Shown here one piece after another: positions 1-7,136 of a stretch of DNA of 9,002 bases. Positions within the stretch are counted from its first letter, which is position 1, and the number at the start of each line of letters is the position of its first letter. Source of the DNA: Flavobacteriales bacterium. GTDB taxonomy: Bacteria; Bacteroidota; Bacteroidia; Flavobacteriales_F; PHOS-HE28. The notes under the pieces were generated by a model. It had not been told where the DNA came from and did no database searches. It saw only the letters and a list, made by a program, of their open reading frames with translations. The DNA is taken from the NCBI GenBank assembly GCA_020437875.1, contig JAGQVR010000113.1, positions 1 to 9,002 on the forward strand. Reading direction: 5' to 3'. Position numbers and translations under genes: made by a program.

Positions 1-657
1 GGACGTGGCTGGAAGGTGGAGGTAGCCGATGTGAGCGAGGGTACCGTGGGCGGTTACAAGGAGGTCGTGTTCAATGTGATCGGTGATGGAGCCTACGGCG
101 TGCTCAAGTTCGAGGCCGGCGTGCACCGGGTTCAACGCGTACCGGCCACGGAGGCCAGTGGACGGATCCATACCAGTGCGGCCACCGTGAACGTGCTCCC
201 CGAGGCGGAGGAGACCGATGTGGAATTGAAGGAGAGCGATGTGAAGATGGAGACCGCCCGAAGCGGGGGAGCGGGTGGCCAGAACGTGAACAAGGTGGAG
301 ACCAAGGTGCGCCTCACCCACCTGCCCACCGGACTCGTGGTGATGTGCCAGACGGAGCGCAGTCAGCTCGGGAACCGCATGAAGGCCATGCAGATGTTGC
401 GCACCAAGTTGTACGAGGACAAGGTGCGTGAACAGGAGGCGGCGGTCGCGGCTCAACGGAAGAGCCAGGTGAGCAGTGGCGATCGTAGCGCCAAGATCCG
501 CACCTATAACTACCCACAGAGCCGGGTCACCGACCACCGCATCGAGTTCACCGTGCACAACCTGCCGCAGGTGATGAACGGCGACCTCCAGGAGGTGATC
601 GAAGCACTGCAGCTCGCGGAACGTACCGAGAAGTTGAAGGCCGAGGCCGGTCTTTGA
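1..657 (+). CDS. prfA: Peptide chain release factor 1 (C-terminal part, 5' truncated by window edge)
   Basis: Class I release factor that reads UAA and UAG stop codons in the ribosomal A site and triggers hydrolysis of peptidyl-tRNA. The reading frame is open from base 1, so about 218 C-terminal residues are present of roughly 355 usual for the family; the N-terminal domain lies upstream of the window. Visible are the RF1-type anticodon tripeptide PAT (142-150, in VQRVPATE), the catalytic GGQ loop (274-282, in GAGGQNVNKVET), and the RF1-typical GDRSAKIRTYNYPQ block followed by RVTDHR. PAT rather than SPF separates it from RF2 (prfB). The NVNKVETKV wording after GGQ is, from memory, the usual Bacteroidota form. 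It ends with TGA, the codon read by RF2, which is unremarkable. pyrF follows after 74 bases with no terminator seen. Identity is very secure. Confidence 0.97.
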   Translation, partial: GRGWKVEVADVSEGTVGGYKEVVFNVIGDGAYGVLKFEAGVHRVQRVPATEASGRIHTSAATVNVLPEAEETDVELKESDVKMETARSGGAGGQNVNKVETKVRLTHLPTGLVVMCQTERSQLGNRMKAMQMLRTKLYEDKVREQEAAVAAQRKSQVSSGDRSAKIRTYNYPQSRVTDHRIEFTVHNLPQVMNGDLQEVIEALQLAERTEKLKAEAGL

Positions 658-731
658 CCAATACCGGTCGTGAACGTTGAATTCCCAGGAAGCCTGTGGA
701 CCTGTGCTGAACTCTTCGGACCTTCGTACCC

Positions 732-1556
732 GTGACACGTGCTGAACTCGTTGCCCTCATCCGACGGAAGCGGAGCCTGCTGTGCGTGGGATTGGACACG
801 GAGGAACATCTGGTGCCCGAGCATTTCCGGGCGGAAAGTCATCCGGTCAGGGCCTTTAACGAGGCCATCGTGGAGGTGACCCATCCATTCGCCGTCGCTT
901 ACAAGTTGAACCTTGCCTTCTACGAGGCTTTGGGCGACCAGGGCTGGCTCGACCTGGAAGCCACGATCAGCCTGATCCGTAGCAAGGGGGACCACTTCAT
1001 CATCGCCGACGCCAAGCGTGGCGACATCGGCAATACCGCCCGGAAATACGCCGAAGCCTTCTTCGATCGCCTGGATGTGGACGCCATCACCTTGAGCCCG
1101 TATATGGGACGTGACAGCATCTCGCCATTCCTGGGTCGTTCCGGGAAATGGGCGATCGTGCTTGGGGTGACAAGCAATACCGGAGCAGAGGACGTGCAGT
1201 TCATCCCGACCGAGGACGGACGTCCGCTCTACGAGACCGTGATCCGAAGGACCGCGAGCTGGGGCGACCCGGGAGCCTTGATGTTCGTGGTGGGGGCCAC
1301 GCGCCCACAAGTGCTTGCCGAGGTCCGCGCCTTGGTGCCTGACCATTTCCTGCTCGTACCCGGTGTGGGTGCGCAGGGCGGCGATCTGGAGTCCGTGATG
1401 CGATCCGGCCTCACAGCCAATGGTGGGCTTCTGATCAACAGCAGTCGCGGTATCCTGTACGCTGGAAGTGGCCAGGATGCCATACCGGCCGCACGCGCGG
1501 CCGCGCAAGCGCTGCAGTCCCAGATGGCCCGGGCCATGTCCGGAGTTCTGGTGTGA
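732..1556 (+). CDS. pyrF: Orotidine-5'-phosphate decarboxylase, type 2 (PyrF subfamily 2)
   Basis: Decarboxylates OMP to UMP, the last step of de novo pyrimidine synthesis, in the cytosol. The 274-residue length and the wording fit the longer type 2 subfamily, not the roughly 230-residue E. coli type. The catalytic block DAKRGDIGNT lies at residues 93-102, with Lys95 as the expected catalytic lysine and the Asp/Lys/Asp network intact. CVGLD near the N terminus (residues 18-22) is the first TIM-barrel substrate strand, and LVPGVGAQGGD and NSSRGILYA near the C terminus form the phosphate-binding side. The start is taken as GTG at 732 because MTRAEL just before the RRKRSLLCVGLD strand matches the usual N terminus; there is no Shine-Dalgarno, as expected in Bacteroidota. 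The prfA-pyrF pairing is a common Bacteroidota arrangement and the two are probably co-transcribed. Confidence 0.96.
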   Translation: MTRAELVALIRRKRSLLCVGLDTEEHLVPEHFRAESHPVRAFNEAIVEVTHPFAVAYKLNLAFYEALGDQGWLDLEATISLIRSKGDHFIIADAKRGDIGNTARKYAEAFFDRLDVDAITLSPYMGRDSISPFLGRSGKWAIVLGVTSNTGAEDVQFIPTEDGRPLYETVIRRTASWGDPGALMFVVGATRPQVLAEVRALVPDHFLLVPGVGAQGGDLESVMRSGLTANGGLLINSSRGILYAGSGQDAIPAARAAAQALQSQMARAMSGVLV

Positions 1557-1625
1557 TCATTGGAGCCGGCTGATGGTACTATCTTATTGACCGCAGATCG
1601 ACGGTTTACCCGTCGGTTGCGGGCG

Positions 1626-3026
1626 ATGATGCTGTGTACAGGGAGGATGGCTGCATTCGGTCGATGGGTTCGTTCACCGATCAGAGGTGGTCCATGTGAT
1701 CTGAACACGGTCCTCGACCCCGCGTTCCCATATGGCGAGGATCTTCTGCAGTTCATCTGGGCAGCAGGCCTGTTCAATGTGCACGGCTTGCGCACCACTG
1801 ACGGAGGCGCTATCGAGGTGCTCGACCCCGGCCGTATCCAGCGGAACAGTGGTCCGGATCTGGTGGATGCCCGTATCCGCATCCAAGGACAGCTATGGGC
1901 CGGCAACGTGGAGGTGCATGCATGCAGCAGCGAATGGGATGCGCATGGGCATCAGACCGACCCGGCCTATGAGAACGTGATCCTGCACGTGGTCCATGAA
2001 CATGATTCAGAGGTCAGAACACGCAGTGGGAGGGTGCTACCGACCCTCGAGCTACACACGCGGATCGATACGGCCATGGTCGGTTCCCACCAACGCTCGA
2101 TGAATGCCCGAGGTTTCGTTCCATGCTCTCATGATCTTGGCCGGATCGCTCCCGATCGCTGGTCGCCATGGCTGGAAAGGTTGGCCATTGAACGCCTCGA
2201 AAGAAGGTCGGATGGGCTGCTCGGTATGCTCCGATCAAACGGTGGGGATATCGCGACGCTGCTCTTCATTCAACTGGCCCGTGCCTTCGGTCTCAAGGTG
2301 AACGCAGATCCATTCGGCATGCTGGCCAACTCCGTTCCCATCCAGGTGGCCCGTCGAGTTGCAGATGACGTCTTTCGCATGGAGGCCTTGCTCTTCGGTC
2401 AGGCCGGCCTGCTGCAGGTGGACTTCGTGGATGAATACCCGCGATCGCTGCAACAGGAACACCGGCTCCTGGCCGGTCTGCATGGCCTGCGGCCGGCACC
2501 TATGGCATCGTGGAAGTTCGGTCGGATGCGGCCGGTCAACTTCCCTACGATCCGCATCGCCCAACTGGCCCAGGTCCTTGTGCGTATTCGTGGGGATCTC
2601 CTGGACCTTCTGACCGGTGCGTCGATAGGGGACCTGCGGACCTTGTTGGATGTGATCGTGAGCGACTATTGGATGGATCATTTCACGTTCGACCGCCCCG
2701 CGGAACCCATCCGCAAACGTCTCGGCCGGAGCGGGGTCGATCACATCATCATCAATGCCATCGTTCCGGTCCTGTACACCATGGGCCGGTTCCACGGCGA
2801 GCGCAGGCCGGTCGACCGGGCCATGGAACTCCTGGGGTCACTTCCAGCCGAGGGCAATTCGGTGCTTGCAAGCTGGGCATCCCTCGGCGTGAAGGCTGGC
2901 AATGCGACCTGTGGGCAGGCCTTGTTGGAGCTGAAGGATCGGTATTGTTCCAAGCGGCGTTGTCTAAATTGCGCCATCGGCAACCATCTGCTTGGCACAC
3001 GCGTCAGTGTGATAGGCTCCTGTTGA
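1626..3026 (+). CDS. DUF2851 family protein (function unknown; start uncertain)
   Basis: Recognised as DUF2851 by the N-terminal block FIWAAGLF...TTDG...NSGPDLVDARI...WAGNVEVH...HGHQTD..Y..VILHVVHEHD (about 1749-1998) and the C-terminal cysteine block YCSKRRCLNCAIGN (2946-2987). No function is established for the family. The GPD (1851-1859) followed by E-V-H (1911-1919) on what look like adjacent strands resembles a PD-(D/E)XK nuclease core; that is my inference. Four cysteines near the C terminus are spaced C-x11-C-x4-C-x2-C from 2910 and could bind a metal. The middle is helical and leucine/arginine-rich. The start is unclear: the frame is open from TTG at 1560, in-frame ATGs lie at 1626, 1629 and 1647, yet family homology seems to begin only near 1700. 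I list 1626. GGGAGG directly abuts the ATG at 1647, too close to serve as its ribosome site. It may be co-transcribed with pyrF upstream and pspC downstream. Confidence 0.82.
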   Translation: MMLCTGRMAAFGRWVRSPIRGGPCDLNTVLDPAFPYGEDLLQFIWAAGLFNVHGLRTTDGGAIEVLDPGRIQRNSGPDLVDARIRIQGQLWAGNVEVHACSSEWDAHGHQTDPAYENVILHVVHEHDSEVRTRSGRVLPTLELHTRIDTAMVGSHQRSMNARGFVPCSHDLGRIAPDRWSPWLERLAIERLERRSDGLLGMLRSNGGDIATLLFIQLARAFGLKVNADPFGMLANSVPIQVARRVADDVFRMEALLFGQAGLLQVDFVDEYPRSLQQEHRLLAGLHGLRPAPMASWKFGRMRPVNFPTIRIAQLAQVLVRIRGDLLDLLTGASIGDLRTLLDVIVSDYWMDHFTFDRPAEPIRKRLGRSGVDHIIINAIVPVLYTMGRFHGERRPVDRAMELLGSLPAEGNSVLASWASLGVKAGNATCGQALLELKDRYCSKRRCLNCAIGNHLLGTRVSVIGSC

Positions 3027-3035
3027 TCCACCGAT

Positions 3036-3266
3036 ATGATCGATCGCATCAAGACCTATTTCGAGCGCCAGGCCTTCGGTGTCTGCGAGTGGTGGGCCCA
3101 CAAGCTCAACATCAAGCTTGAGCAGGTGCGCCTATCCTTCATCTATCTCAGCTTCATCACGGCCGGACTTCATATGGTGGTCTATCTGGTCATGGCCTTC
3201 GTACTGGCTCACAAGGAGCACATCAAGCGACCCTTCCGTAAGCGGAGCACCGTTTGGGAGCTGTGA
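3036..3266 (+). CDS. PspC domain-containing small membrane protein
   Basis: A 76-residue protein made almost entirely of one PspC domain. It has an amphipathic N-terminal stretch with the FGVCEWWAHKLNI motif (residues 14-26), then VRLSFIYLSFITAG leading into a hydrophobic segment at about residues 34-58, and a basic tail (HKEHIKRPFRKR) that predicts a cytoplasmic C terminus. In proteobacteria PspC is an inner-membrane regulator of the phage-shock response, but stand-alone PspC-domain proteins like this one are widespread and mostly uncharacterised. No pspA, pspB or pspF is nearby, so a phage-shock role should not be assumed. The ATG at 3036 lies 9 bases after the DUF2851 stop, which suggests translational coupling within one transcript. 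Sure of the domain, unsure of the role. Confidence 0.85.
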   Translation: MIDRIKTYFERQAFGVCEWWAHKLNIKLEQVRLSFIYLSFITAGLHMVVYLVMAFVLAHKEHIKRPFRKRSTVWEL

Positions 3267-3303
3267 GCCTTCCTTCCGCGGACAGCCGTTAGCTTAGCCC
3301 ACG

Positions 3304-4212
3304 ATGCGGATCCTGATCACGGGTTCCAACGGTTTGTTGGGGCAGAAGCTTGTCACTGCTCTCCGGGATGCCAGTGCCGTCGATATGCTGGCGACCAGCC
3401 GGGGAGAGGACCGAAGCCCGGATCCACTTGGATCACATTATCGCGCCATGGACATCACCCAAGCGGGTGAGGTGGACGCGGTGTTCGATGCGTTCAAGCC
3501 CGAAGTGGTGATCCATACTGCGGCGATGACCAACGTGGATGCGTGTGAGCTGGATCCTGTTGCGTGCAGGCTCCAGAACGTCACCGCTACGGAATACCTG
3601 GTGCGGGCCGCCGAACGCCATGGATCCCACTTCATCCACCTCAGCACCGACTTCATCTTCGACGGTGAGAACGGTCCTTACCGGGAGGATGACGAGCCCG
3701 CTCCGTTGAGCGTTTATGGCCAAAGCAAGCTTGACGCGGAACGGATCGTGATCGACAGCCGGTTATCGCGGTGGGCGATCGCCAGGACCATCATCGTTTA
3801 CGGTATCGCGGAAGGCCTCAGCAGGAGCAACGTCGTCCTATGGGCCAAAGGTGCCTTGGAAAAGGGCCAGCCCATCAAGGTGGTCGATGATCAGTGGCGC
3901 ATGCCCACACTGGCAGAGGACCTTGCCGATGGTTGTATCCGGATCGCCAAGCAGGGCGCCACGGGTATCTATCATCTCAGCGGCCCGGATGGCATGAGCA
4001 TCCTGGAGCTGGTGGAACGGGTGGGTGCCTACTTTCATTTGGACACGTCGGTGGTTTCCGCCGTGAAGAGCGATTCCTTGGGGCAACCGGCCAAGCGACC
4101 TCCTCGAACCGGCTTCATACTTGACAAGGCGCGGACGGACCTGGGTTATTCGCCACGAGGATTCGAGGCGGGCCTGGAGGTGCTTCGAGCGCAGATGGTC
4201 ACTCTGGGATGA
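3304..4212 (+). CDS. RmlD-like NAD(P)-dependent sugar-nucleotide reductase (extended SDR family)
   Basis: A 302-residue extended short-chain dehydrogenase/reductase. The Rossmann dinucleotide motif GSNGLLG sits at residues 7-13, HTAAMTNVDACE at about 71-82, the HLSTDFIFDG strand at 112-121, and the catalytic pair Tyr138/Lys142 in YGQSK. RmlD-like marks in the C-terminal half are DDQWRMPTLAEDLA, GIYHLSG and RPPRTGFILDKA. RmlD reduces dTDP-4-dehydrorhamnose to dTDP-L-rhamnose. None of rmlA, rmlB or rmlC is next to this gene, so the true substrate is open; it could be another dehydrated sugar nucleotide, or a methionine adenosyltransferase regulatory-subunit-like protein, a related group. The start is ATG at 3304 directly before RILITG, with no Shine-Dalgarno. 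It lies 37 bases after pspC. Confidence 0.88.
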   Translation: MRILITGSNGLLGQKLVTALRDASAVDMLATSRGEDRSPDPLGSHYRAMDITQAGEVDAVFDAFKPEVVIHTAAMTNVDACELDPVACRLQNVTATEYLVRAAERHGSHFIHLSTDFIFDGENGPYREDDEPAPLSVYGQSKLDAERIVIDSRLSRWAIARTIIVYGIAEGLSRSNVVLWAKGALEKGQPIKVVDDQWRMPTLAEDLADGCIRIAKQGATGIYHLSGPDGMSILELVERVGAYFHLDTSVVSAVKSDSLGQPAKRPPRTGFILDKARTDLGYSPRGFEAGLEVLRAQMVTLG

Positions 4213-4227
4213 CGCGCAGCGAACGTC

Positions 4228-4257
4228 CTGATCCCAAATGGAAGGGCGTTATACTTG
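4228..4257 (+). promoter_or_regulatory. Possible weak promoter upstream of the helix-hairpin-helix gene
   Basis: TATACTTG at 4250-4257 differs by one base from the Bacteroidota -7 element TAnnTTTG. A CTG at 4228-4230, one base off TTG, sits 19 bases upstream, the same spacing as the two perfect promoters in this window. It lies in the 169-base gap between the SDR gene and the next gene, about 125 bases before the ATG at 4382. The two mismatches make this a tentative call. I see nothing else of note in the gap (4213-4381). Confidence 0.27.
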
Positions 4258-4381
4258 TGGGACCGTTCGTTGGTGACCCAAAGTCGCCAAAGCGGCCATC
4301 TTATCATGCATCGCCTATCCCGTACCTATTCCTGCGTCCACACCGACCTTCTGCTCCCAGGTCACCATCATACTGTGATCC

Positions 4382-5365
4382 ATGGAGTACAAGCGTCGTC
4401 AATGGGCTGAACGCCGGGAACGTATCAAGGACTTGTTCGACCTCCATCGTGGGGAGCGTCGCGGGGTGCTTGCGCTCATGATGCTATTGACCGGATCGGT
4501 GGGATGGGTGATCTATGAACAATGGCTGCGCCCGCCCAAGGAATACGACCTCTCGGTCCAGCGCGAGCGGATCGAAGCCTGGATCGCATCACGATCAGGA
4601 ATTCAGGGAGATAGTGTTCCGCTGAACCTCTTTCCCTTCGATCCCAATGCGATCGATCGAGAGGGATGGCGGGCACTCGGGCTCACGGACAAGCAGGTCG
4701 ATGGGATCGAGCGTTACCAAAGCAAGGGCGGCCACTTCCGGACCAAGCGTGACCTTGGACGGATGTACTCCATCAAGCCGGAGCAATTCGCCCTGCTTGA
4801 GCCATACATACAGTTGCCGGACTCGTTGCCGGGAAAAGGACACAGGAGGTATGAACGGCCTCCGACCGGTAGGGACGAGCGGAGGAATGAGGTCAAGGAT
4901 GGATCTGATCGAGAGGGTCCAATGATCCGGGAGCCAGCGCACTACGCCTCGCAGATGCCACGATCGGTCGAGGTGAACACCGCTGATACGGCGGCATTGA
5001 TCGCATTACCCGGCGTCGGACCGGCGTTCGCACGAGGGATCGTGAAGTACCGCGATCTGCTGGGGGGATTCGTATCCCTTGACCAACTTGGGGAAGTGTA
5101 TGTGCTCAGGGACAAGCCTGACGCGGTCTTGAAGTTGAAGCAGCTTCTGATCCTGGATACGCTCGCTGTTATCCGCATTCCGATCAATACCTGCACGGTG
5201 GAGCAACTGGCGGCACATCCCTATGTCCGCTGGAAGATCGCCAAGCCAGTGATCGCCTACCGTGACCGGCACGGACCCTTCGAACAACTGGTCGATCTCC
5301 AGGGATGCGCGGCCATCGATGCGGAGGTCTTCCGTAAACTTGCGCCTTACCTCTCCTTGGAGTGA
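4382..5365 (+). CDS. Membrane-anchored protein with three helix-hairpin-helix regions (ComEA-like)
   Basis: 327 residues. The N terminus is strongly basic (KRRQWAERRERIK) and leads to one hydrophobic segment at about residues 28-46. With the basic side inside, the rest would lie in the periplasm. Three helix-hairpin-helix (HhH) regions follow: about 86-144 (FDPNAIDREGWRALGLTDKQ), about 197-256 (VNTADTAALIALPGVGPAFA, the clearest LPGVG hairpin) and about 266-324 (INTCTVEQLAAHPYVRWKIA). A charged, low-complexity linker (about 148-195) separates the first two. The layout is known from Bacteroidota as a ComEA-like HhH protein; ComEA binds DNA in the periplasm during natural transformation, so DNA binding is likely but uptake is an inference. 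The ATG at 4382 has no Shine-Dalgarno. Its TGA overlaps the apt GTG, so the two are translationally coupled. Confidence 0.85.
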   Translation: MEYKRRQWAERRERIKDLFDLHRGERRGVLALMMLLTGSVGWVIYEQWLRPPKEYDLSVQRERIEAWIASRSGIQGDSVPLNLFPFDPNAIDREGWRALGLTDKQVDGIERYQSKGGHFRTKRDLGRMYSIKPEQFALLEPYIQLPDSLPGKGHRRYERPPTGRDERRNEVKDGSDREGPMIREPAHYASQMPRSVEVNTADTAALIALPGVGPAFARGIVKYRDLLGGFVSLDQLGEVYVLRDKPDAVLKLKQLLILDTLAVIRIPINTCTVEQLAAHPYVRWKIAKPVIAYRDRHGPFEQLVDLQGCAAIDAEVFRKLAPYLSLE

Positions 5366-5895
5366 CCGACCTTGAGAACAGGCTGAAAGCGGCCATCCGT
5401 GCCGTGCCGGACTTTCCGAAGCCGGGTATCCTGTTCCGTGACATCACCCCGGTGCTCGAGGAACCTGCACTGGGCCGTGCTGCCGTGGATGGTTTCCGGA
5501 TAGCACTCACAGGCCGACGTGTCGATGCGATCGCGGGGATCGAGAGCCGTGGTTTCCTCTTCGGAATGCCATTGGCCCTGGCGCTCGACGTCCCTTTCGT
5601 CACGGTAAGAAAGAAGGGCAAACTCCCCTGGAAGACCGTGAGTTACAGCTACGACCTGGAGTACGGTAGCGCTGAGGTGGAGATGCACGTGGACAGTGTA
5701 CGACCCGGCATGCGCGTGATGGTCCACGATGACCTGCTGGCCACCGGAGGCACTGCGGCCGCTGCGGCCGAACTGGTCAGTAAGCAGGGGGGGATCGTCA
5801 CGGCTTTCAGCTTCCTCATCGAACTTTCCTTCCTCAACGGCATGGACCGACTGAAGCCATACGGGGCCGAGGTCGTCCGCCTTGTCACCTATTGA
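5362..5895 (+). CDS. apt: Adenine phosphoribosyltransferase
   Basis: Converts adenine and PRPP to AMP and pyrophosphate (purine salvage, cytosol). At 177 residues the length is typical. The N terminus ENRLKAAIRAVPDFPKPGILFRDITPVL is the Apt signature (residues 5-32). GIESRGFLFG (59-68) and the KKGKLPWKT loop (84-92) follow, and the PRPP-binding motif VHDDLLATGGTA occupies residues 121-132, with the DD pair intact and His in place of the more usual Val/Ile/Val-Asp preceding residue. The only start that keeps the complete N terminus is GTG at 5362, which overlaps the stop of the preceding HhH gene by four bases (GTGA). The acyl-CoA dehydrogenase starts 26 bases after its stop. Identity is very secure; the start is well supported by the overlap. 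Confidence 0.96.
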   Translation: MTDLENRLKAAIRAVPDFPKPGILFRDITPVLEEPALGRAAVDGFRIALTGRRVDAIAGIESRGFLFGMPLALALDVPFVTVRKKGKLPWKTVSYSYDLEYGSAEVEMHVDSVRPGMRVMVHDDLLATGGTAAAAAELVSKQGGIVTAFSFLIELSFLNGMDRLKPYGAEVVRLVTY

Positions 5896-5920
5896 ACGAT
5901 CCGCCTGTTGGCGAAGCACC

Positions 5921-7072
5921 ATGGAATTCACCCGGACCGAGAACCAGACAATGATCGCACAGAGTGTGCGGGACCTTTGCGAACGAGAGGTGCGTCCCAA
6001 TGTGATGGAATGGGACGAGAGCCAGCACTTCCCCAAAGAACTCTTCACACAGCACTTCGGCCCGGCGGGCATGCTCGGCGTCTTCGTTCCGGAGGAATAT
6101 GGCGGCTCCGGACTCGGTTACCATGAATACGTGGAGACGATCGTGGAGGTGGCCCGGATCTGCGGCAGTATCGGCCTCAGCGTGGCCGCTCACAACAGCC
6201 TCTGCACCGGCCATATCAACTACTTCGCCAACGATGCACAGAAGAAGAAGTGGCTGACGAAACTGGCCACGGGTGAATGGCTCGGAGCCTGGGCCCTGAC
6301 AGAACCGAACACCGGCAGCGACGCCATGCGCATGAAGTGCACGGCCCGCAAGGAAGGGAAGGAATGGGTGCTGAACGGGACCAAGTGCTGGATCACCCAC
6401 GGCAAGAGCAGTGATGTGGTGGTCGCGATCGTACGGACCGGCGAACTGCTGGACAGCAAGGGAATGACGGCCTTCGTGATCGAACGTGGAACACCGGGGA
6501 TGAAGGCCGGAAAGAAGGAGAACAAGCTGGGCATGCGGGCCAGTGAGACCGCCGAGGTGATCTTCGAGGATTGTCGCGTACCGGAGGAGAACATCCTCGG
6601 GAAGGAGGGTGAAGGCTTCCAGCAAGCCATGAAGATCCTTGATGGCGGCCGCATCAGCATCGCGGCTCTGAGCTTGGGGATCGCCAAAGGGGCTTTCGAC
6701 GCCAGCGTGAAGTACGCCAAGGAGCGTGAACAATTCGGGCAGCCGATCGCCAACTTCCAGGCCATCGCGTTCAAGCTTGCGGACATGGCCACCCGCATCG
6801 AGGCCGCCGAGCTCCTGATCCAACAGGCCAGCCACTACAAGAACACCGGCCAGAACAAGCAGGTGACCACCGCCGGTGCCATGGCCAAGTACTATGCCAG
6901 TGAGGTCTGTGTGTGGGCCAGCAACGAGGCCGTGCAGATCTTCGGTGGCTACGGCTACACCAAGGACTTCCCGGTGGAGAAGTTCTATCGCGATAGCAAG
7001 CTCTGCACCATTGGCGAGGGTACGAGCGAGATCCAGAAGTTGGTGATCAGCAGGAATGTATTGAAGGGTTGA
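5921..7072 (+). CDS. Acyl-CoA dehydrogenase (short-chain type)
   Basis: A 383-residue FAD enzyme that oxidises acyl-CoA to the 2,3-enoyl-CoA and passes electrons to electron-transfer flavoprotein. The FAD/substrate signature ALTEPNTGSD is at residues 125-134 and KCWITHG at 155-161. The second family signature, QIFGGYGYTKDFPVEKFYRD, lies near the C terminus. The catalytic base is Glu366 in GEGTSEIQ, the position used by short-chain and butyryl-CoA dehydrogenases and not the isovaleryl/long-chain position. Chain-length preference cannot be read from sequence alone; butyryl/short-chain or 2-methyl branched acyl-CoA are likely. The frame is open from 5882, inside apt, but the ATG at 5921 begins MEFTRTENQTM, the usual family N terminus. 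No etfAB or other beta-oxidation gene is adjacent. No terminator is seen before the rpsU promoter. Confidence 0.94.
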   Translation: MEFTRTENQTMIAQSVRDLCEREVRPNVMEWDESQHFPKELFTQHFGPAGMLGVFVPEEYGGSGLGYHEYVETIVEVARICGSIGLSVAAHNSLCTGHINYFANDAQKKKWLTKLATGEWLGAWALTEPNTGSDAMRMKCTARKEGKEWVLNGTKCWITHGKSSDVVVAIVRTGELLDSKGMTAFVIERGTPGMKAGKKENKLGMRASETAEVIFEDCRVPEENILGKEGEGFQQAMKILDGGRISIAALSLGIAKGAFDASVKYAKEREQFGQPIANFQAIAFKLADMATRIEAAELLIQQASHYKNTGQNKQVTTAGAMAKYYASEVCVWASNEAVQIFGGYGYTKDFPVEKFYRDSKLCTIGEGTSEIQKLVISRNVLKG

Positions 7073-7076
7073 TCGG

Positions 7077-7107
7077 TTTGCACGGATCGATATCCCACCT
7101 ATATTTG
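7077..7107 (+). promoter_or_regulatory. Bacteroidota-type promoter of rpsU
   Basis: TTTG at 7077-7080, a 19-base spacer and TATATTTG at 7100-7107 match the Bacteroidota consensus (-33 TTTG, -7 TAnnTTTG) exactly. It starts 5 bases after the acyl-CoA dehydrogenase stop and 30 bases before the rpsU ATG. Transcription should begin around 7112-7116, leaving a leader of only about 20-25 bases. Scanning by eye, I found only two perfect TAnnTTTG elements on either strand of the window; this is one. Confidence 0.85.
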
Positions 7108-7122
7108 CACCCCCTAAGCGAA

Positions 7123-7127
7123 AAGGA
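7123..7127 (+). promoter_or_regulatory. Shine-Dalgarno sequence of rpsU
   Basis: AAGGA ends 9 bases before the rpsU ATG at 7137 and could pair with the UCCUU of the 16S rRNA 3' tail. The other intact genes here show no comparable site at a workable distance. In Flavobacteriia the anti-Shine-Dalgarno is reported to be covered by bS21, bS18 and bS6, and rpsU is reported to be one of the genes that keeps a Shine-Dalgarno, which would let bS21 supply control its own translation. Confidence 0.6.
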
Positions 7128-7136
7128 CACACGACC

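Noticed and set aside
510..1508. 332-codon open frame on the - strand across prfA and pyrF
   Set aside because: Antisense to secure genes, with a low-quality His/Gly-rich translation and no family resemblance.
1560..1589. Possible promoter TTG (1560-1562) with TATCTTAT (1580-1587) before the DUF2851 gene
   Set aside because: The -7 element matches poorly and the spacer is 17 rather than 19 bases; not strong enough to list.
3036..3266. Phage-shock operon around the PspC protein
   Set aside because: No pspA, pspB or pspF homologue is nearby; the neighbours are unrelated housekeeping genes.
4209..4481. 90-codon + strand frame whose ATG overlaps the SDR stop (ATGA)
   Set aside because: The ATGA overlap is tempting, but the product is proline/serine-rich with no motif and runs 100 bases into the HhH gene in another frame.
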